Shown here: one piece after another, positions 5,646 through 8,606 of the stretch
Layout: each line of letters opens with the position of its first letter
Numbering within the stretch: position 1 is the first letter of the stretch
NCBI GenBank assembly: GCA_937897785.1
Contig: CALCNB010000375.1
Coordinates: 1 to 8,606 of the forward strand
Direction of reading: 5' to 3'
Length of the DNA stretch: 8,606 bases
Source: an uncultured Cellvibrionales bacterium
Lineage (GTDB): Bacteria; Pseudomonadota; Gammaproteobacteria; Pseudomonadales; UBA7434
Translations under genes and position numbers: made by a program
Notes under the pieces: model-generated
What the model was told of the DNA's origin: nothing
Database searches by the model: none
What the model saw: the letters and a program-made list of their open reading frames with translations, nothing else

Positions 5646-7415
5646 ATGGCGGATTATTTGATTAAAGGCGGACTTGTTGTTGATGGCAACGGCGGTGAGC
5701 CTATGCTCGCAGAAGTGCTTATTAAGGACGGCAAGATTGATGCTGTGATTTCTGCTAACGAAGCAGTTGCTGGTAAGTCTATAGAAATGATAGGTGTTGA
5801 GACTATCGATGCCACTGATTGTATTGTGACGCCAGGGTTTGTTGACCCGCATACCCACTACGATGGACAGGCGACTTGGGATGATCGATTGGCACCGTCA
5901 GCTGATCACGGTGTCACGACCGTAGTGATGGGTAATTGCGGTGTCGGCTTTGCGCCCGTTCGCCCCGATGAAAGAGATTTTTTAATTGAATTGATGGAGG
6001 GCGTTGAAGATATTCCGGGTTCGGCTTTGGCTGATGGTATTGATTGGGCATGGGAAAGTTTTCCCGAATACCTTGATGCCCTAGACAATAAAGCTCGGGC
6101 GCTGGATGTGGTCGCGCAAATACCGCACGGCGCGCTGCGAACGTATGTACTGGGACAAGCCAATAATTTAAATGCGCCAGCAACGGCAGAACAAATTCAA
6201 CAGATGGCGGCATTAACCCAGCAGGCGATTGAAGCCGGTGCATTCGCATTTTCGACTAATCGTATTGCTATGCACACATCGACCGATGGTGAATCGGTAC
6301 CCGGTACTTTTGCTGAAAAAGAAGAAGTGTTGGCCATTATTAAAGCTATGCAAGATGGCGGCGCTAATTTACTGCAGGTGGTTCCCGAGGGTTTAATGGG
6401 AGAAAATCCAACAGCCTTTCAAGCCGAAGTGCAATTATATAAAGAGCTGAGCTTAGAAACAGGTTGTTCGATTGTTTTTACCCTTTCTCAAAATAACGTT
6501 CAAACCACCTTGTGGAAGGATATGTTAGAGGAAATTAGCCAAGCGAATAAAGCCGGCGCAAAGCTTTATGCAACCACAGGGAATCGACCCGGTGGCATGT
6601 TAATGAGTTGGGACACTTTCAATATTTTTATGGATCGGCCTAGCTATTTAGCGGTTGCGCATCTGCCTTTAACTGAGCGTGTTAAGGCCTTGCAGGATCC
6701 CGAGCGACGAGAAAAAATTCTTAATGAAGAAATACAGTCGCCGTTGCTGAAAAACGGCGCGCAAGTGGTTCGCGATGCGCTAAATGCGATATTTCCTTGC
6801 AAGGATCAGCAAATATTTGAGCCAGATCGAGCGCAAAGTTTGGCGGCCAGATTATTGGCATCCAACGATACAGCTGAGGGGGTGCTTTATGATGCTATGT
6901 GCGAGGTGGTACTAGGCGATGAAGGCCGGCCAGGCTTCTTGCATGTGTACATGGGTAATTATGCCGACGGTGATTTAAACGCAGTGTATGAAATGATGAT
7001 GCACCCCAATGTGGTCGTTGGTGCCGCGGATGGCGGCGCCCATGTTAATGTCATCTGTGATGCGAGTTACACGACTTTTATGCTGCAACATTGGGTGCGT
7101 GATCGACAAAGGGGCGATAAGCTGCCTTTAGAGATCGCCATACAAATGCTAACTAAAACGCCTGCAGATTTGTACGGCTTGCATGATAGAGGGGTGATTG
7201 AGGTGGGTAAAAAAGCTGATATTAATGTGATTGCGCTCAATGACTTATCACTGCAGATGCCCTATGTCGCTAACGATTTACCTACTGGTGCGCCGCGTTT
7301 ACTACAGCGTGCAGAGGGCTATGTTGTCACCCTAGTGGCCGGTCAGATCACCAACCGCAATGGCCATGATACCGGTGCAAGACCTGGAAAACTGGTTAGG
7401 AGATCGGCGGCATAA
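5646..7415 (+). CDS. D-aminoacylase-like amidohydrolase (COG3653-type), atypical metal site
   Basis: This 589-residue member of the amidohydrolase superfamily belongs to the N-acyl-D-amino-acid deacylase group; canonical members hydrolyse amide bonds with bound zinc. An N-terminal beta-sandwich strand (YLIKGGLVVDGNG, residues 4-16) precedes the TIM-barrel motif TPGFVDPHTHYDGQ (62-75), with H69 and H71 as metal ligands. The bridging-Cys motif GNCGVGFAP (96-104) contains C98. The catalytic Asp is probably D462 in GAADGGAH (459-466). PHGALR (160-165) is also typical. The THMR and SHH motifs that supply the two further zinc ligands in D-aminoacylase are absent; instead the segment FSTNR..MHTSTDGE (202-216) defines a common uncharacterised subfamily. 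TAGGAGAAGG at 5634-5643 precedes the ATG at 5646. It is co-directional with the P450 and ends 2 bp from the convergent LLM gene. The substrate may be an amide, lactam or cyclic ketone-type compound; this is unresolved. Confidence 0.85.
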   Translation: MADYLIKGGLVVDGNGGEPMLAEVLIKDGKIDAVISANEAVAGKSIEMIGVETIDATDCIVTPGFVDPHTHYDGQATWDDRLAPSADHGVTTVVMGNCGVGFAPVRPDERDFLIELMEGVEDIPGSALADGIDWAWESFPEYLDALDNKARALDVVAQIPHGALRTYVLGQANNLNAPATAEQIQQMAALTQQAIEAGAFAFSTNRIAMHTSTDGESVPGTFAEKEEVLAIIKAMQDGGANLLQVVPEGLMGENPTAFQAEVQLYKELSLETGCSIVFTLSQNNVQTTLWKDMLEEISQANKAGAKLYATTGNRPGGMLMSWDTFNIFMDRPSYLAVAHLPLTERVKALQDPERREKILNEEIQSPLLKNGAQVVRDALNAIFPCKDQQIFEPDRAQSLAARLLASNDTAEGVLYDAMCEVVLGDEGRPGFLHVYMGNYADGDLNAVYEMMMHPNVVVGAADGGAHVNVICDASYTTFMLQHWVRDRQRGDKLPLEIAIQMLTKTPADLYGLHDRGVIEVGKKADINVIALNDLSLQMPYVANDLPTGAPRLLQRAEGYVVTLVAGQITNRNGHDTGARPGKLVRRSAA

Positions 7416-7417
7416 GT

Positions 7418-8308
7418 TTACCGTTTTGCCAGTGCAGCCATAGTCCGGTCAAGTTCCGCCGTTTCGGCGGAGGTCGGCACTAGAATCACTTCATCGCAGC
7501 CTGCCGATTGAAAAGTATCTAAGGCGTCAATTAATGCCGCTTCACTGTCGATACTCTGTTGAGAAAGAATATAGTCAACCGCGCCTTGGCCGAGTATATC
7601 CATATAGCTTTTGGCATAGTGCTCAAGCTGGGTCTTTGCATTAGGGCCTAGGGCATACCAAAAACTGGTGGTGATATAGGGCTTGGTTTTTCTTCCCGCT
7701 TCTTTCCATAAGCTATGGGCGTTGTCGACGTAGTGAGAAAAGTTAGCGTAATTGCCGTCTCCGACATTTTGGCCAAACAGTCCGTCGGCCCATTGTGCGG
7801 CCCGCGCCAGTGATTTAGGTCCGCCAACACCGGCAAATAATGGTGGCCCGCCGGCTTGCACCGGCGCTGGCCCTACGCGATCGGCATCGGTAAACGGTGG
7901 CTGACCGGCCCACAGCGATTTTAACTCATGCACTTGTTGTTCCATGCGGCTGAAGCGATTGTTAAAGGGTTTTTCGGCGGCAATGTAATCATGCTCTCTT
8001 CCGCCGGAGCCGATGCCCACCGTTAAGCGGCCATTTGATAATACATCGATTGTAGCGGCTTGCTTGGCGAGTACGGCAGTGGCATGGGTGGGTAAAATAA
8101 AGATGGTGGAATAAAGTTTTACTCGTTCAGTGAGCGCGGCTGCGGCCGACAGTAGCACGGTAATTTCCTGATTAGGGTAAGTGGTTCGCTCGCCCACAGA
8201 AATACTTTCAAACGGCCCTTGGTCGATGAGCCTGCACCAGTCGAGGGTGGTGTCACGGCTGTATTCGGTGTCGGGTACCATGCTGGGTAATGTCATGCCA
8301 ATTTTCAT
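7418..8308 (-). CDS. Luciferase-like (LLM class) flavin-dependent oxidoreductase
   Basis: This 296-residue protein has the bacterial luciferase-like TIM-barrel fold. Signature stretches are MKIGMTLPS at the N-terminus, VKLYSTIFILPTHATAVLAK (residues 63-82), and ATIDVLSNGRLTVGIGSGGR (85-104), followed by the usual HDYIAAEKPFNNRFSRMEQ-type segment near 106-124. The C-terminal strand CDEVILVP (271-278) also fits. Members use FMNH2 or F420 for monooxygenation or hydride transfer on lipophilic, often ketone, substrates; the cofactor cannot be decided here and no flavin reductase or F420 gene is nearby. The ATG at 8306-8308 has GAGG about ten bases upstream on the minus strand. It is convergent with the amidohydrolase, with stop codons 2 bp apart. 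In the cluster context it could oxidise a pathway intermediate; this is inference. Confidence 0.88.
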   Translation of the reverse strand: MKIGMTLPSMVPDTEYSRDTTLDWCRLIDQGPFESISVGERTTYPNQEITVLLSAAAALTERVKLYSTIFILPTHATAVLAKQAATIDVLSNGRLTVGIGSGGREHDYIAAEKPFNNRFSRMEQQVHELKSLWAGQPPFTDADRVGPAPVQAGGPPLFAGVGGPKSLARAAQWADGLFGQNVGDGNYANFSHYVDNAHSLWKEAGRKTKPYITTSFWYALGPNAKTQLEHYAKSYMDILGQGAVDYILSQQSIDSEAALIDALDTFQSAGCDEVILVPTSAETAELDRTMAALAKR

Positions 8309-8332
8309 GCTTTGCTTGCCTCATTGTTTTTG

Positions 8333-8366
8333 TGCGATTTTACGCTTAGCGTGCTTATTTGCGATT
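8333..8366. promoter_or_regulatory. Palindrome framed by direct repeats in the LLM leader
   Basis: The 11-bp perfect inverted repeat ACGCTTAGCGT (8342-8352) lies between two copies of TGCGATT (8333-8339 and 8360-8366). It sits between the candidate LLM promoter and the LLM start at 8308, a position suited to a repressor operator or an mRNA leader structure. No binding family is recognised. Confidence 0.3.
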
Positions 8367-8376
8367 AATGACCGTT

Positions 8377-8385
8377 ATCATAGCA
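8377..8385 (-). promoter_or_regulatory. Candidate extended -10 promoter for the LLM gene
   Basis: On the minus strand the sequence TGCTATGAT combines an extended -10 TGn with TATGAT (5 of 6 matches to TATAAT). No good -35 is present, as is usual for extended -10 promoters. Transcription would start near 8370, giving a leader of about 62 nt that contains the ACGCTTAGCGT palindrome. Confidence 0.3.
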
Positions 8386-8551
8386 AGCTTCAACTGTGAA
8401 ACGATGGCAAGGCCGATCATCGTCTTTATCAATGCGGTTACACTGCCCGTAATGGCCTGTCGTTATGACGTATATGGAAAGATGCTTGCAAATGAACGCT
8501 TGGAGAGAGCTGACGGATAGTCCGCCGTGGTCTGCCTCGAGCGAAGCGAAG

Positions 8552-8606
8552 TGGTGGGCCCGGAAGGACTTGAACCTTCGACCTGCCGATTATGAGTCGG
8601 ATGCTC
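8552..8606 (-). tRNA. tRNA with CAU anticodon, 3' part (tRNA-Ile2 or elongator tRNA-Met)
   Basis: The last 55 bases, read leftward, form the 3' part of a tRNA; the acceptor 5' strand and most of the D arm lie beyond the right edge. Visible parts in order: the end of the D stem (GAGC), an anticodon stem-loop with loop CTCATAA and anticodon CAT at 8592-8594, the variable loop AGGTC, a T arm GAAGG-TTCAAGT-CCTTC with perfect pairing, the acceptor strand CGGGCCC, discriminator A and an encoded CCA ending at 8552. A CAU anticodon fits initiator Met, elongator Met or the Ile2 tRNA modified by TilS; the stem does not look like initiator. Acceptor bases imply C4-G69 and C5-G68, and the first anticodon-stem pair is a U-C mismatch. 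Both lean to Ile2, but the 5' half is needed to decide. Confidence 0.9.

Noticed and set aside
5906..6249. Two antisense frames within the amidohydrolase.
   Set aside because: They mirror codons of a strongly conserved coding region (including the bridging-Cys region) and have no ribosome site or motif.
8181..8399. A 72-codon plus-strand frame over the LLM start region.
   Set aside because: It is antisense to the conserved LLM N-terminus and its leader, with no homology signal.
8404..8520. A 38-codon plus-strand frame between the LLM gene and the tRNA (ATG at 8404, TAG at 8520).
   Set aside because: It has no convincing ribosome site, no recognisable motif and no partner gene, and a frame this short is expected by chance.
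8500..8551. Rho-independent terminator downstream of the tRNA.
   Set aside because: Only a 4-bp CGGA/TCCG stem is seen and no T-run follows on the minus strand; GCGAA repeats nearby are too short to interpret.

Overview
The window looks like chromosomal DNA from a free-living, probably marine gammaproteobacterium. The supports are moderate GC, compact operons with AGGA/GGAG-type ribosome sites, a tRNA with an encoded CCA end, and a gene set (soluble P450, APH/EcKinase-like kinases, crotonase, D-aminoacylase-like amidohydrolase, luciferase-like oxidoreductase) typical of lipid, steroid or terpenoid degraders. The taxonomic placement is inference. No phage, transposase or CRISPR signal is visible.

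Layout from left to right. (1) A leftward gene for the N-terminal half of a CrtI/PYROXD2-type FAD oxidoreductase stops right after its GGMG motif at the window edge. (2) A 188-bp divergent intergenic region follows, with a consensus -10 box and three tandem 8-mers. (3) A rightward pair encodes an APH-fold kinase and a crotonase-family protein 13 bp apart. (4) A second, only distantly similar APH/EcKinase-like kinase runs leftward and converges on the crotonase with a 4-bp stop-codon overlap. (5) A 234-bp AT-rich divergent region separates it from (6) a rightward pair, a class I-type cytochrome P450 and an amidohydrolase, 30 bp apart. (7) A leftward luciferase-like monooxygenase converges on the amidohydrolase with a 2-bp gap. 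(8) The right end holds a leader region and the 3' part of a leftward tRNA with anticodon CAU.

How the genes may work together (inference): the P450 would hydroxylate a hydrophobic substrate, one or both kinases could phosphorylate a hydroxyl group, and the crotonase would act on a CoA thioester. Two known systems use this logic: ecdysteroid kinases phosphorylate steroid hydroxyls, and the LvaA/ACAD10-ACAD11 route phosphorylates 4-hydroxyacyl-CoA so the oxygen can be eliminated as phosphate. The LLM protein and the amidohydrolase could handle further oxidation and hydrolysis. No acyl-CoA dehydrogenase, CoA ligase, ferredoxin, ferredoxin reductase or regulator gene lies in the window, so the pathway is incomplete here and the substrate cannot be read from sequence.

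The main points for a second look are the broken or naturally short oxidoreductase, two enzymes lacking textbook catalytic residues (the crotonase and the amidohydrolase), the kinase/P450/crotonase association, and the tightly interlocked convergent gene ends.
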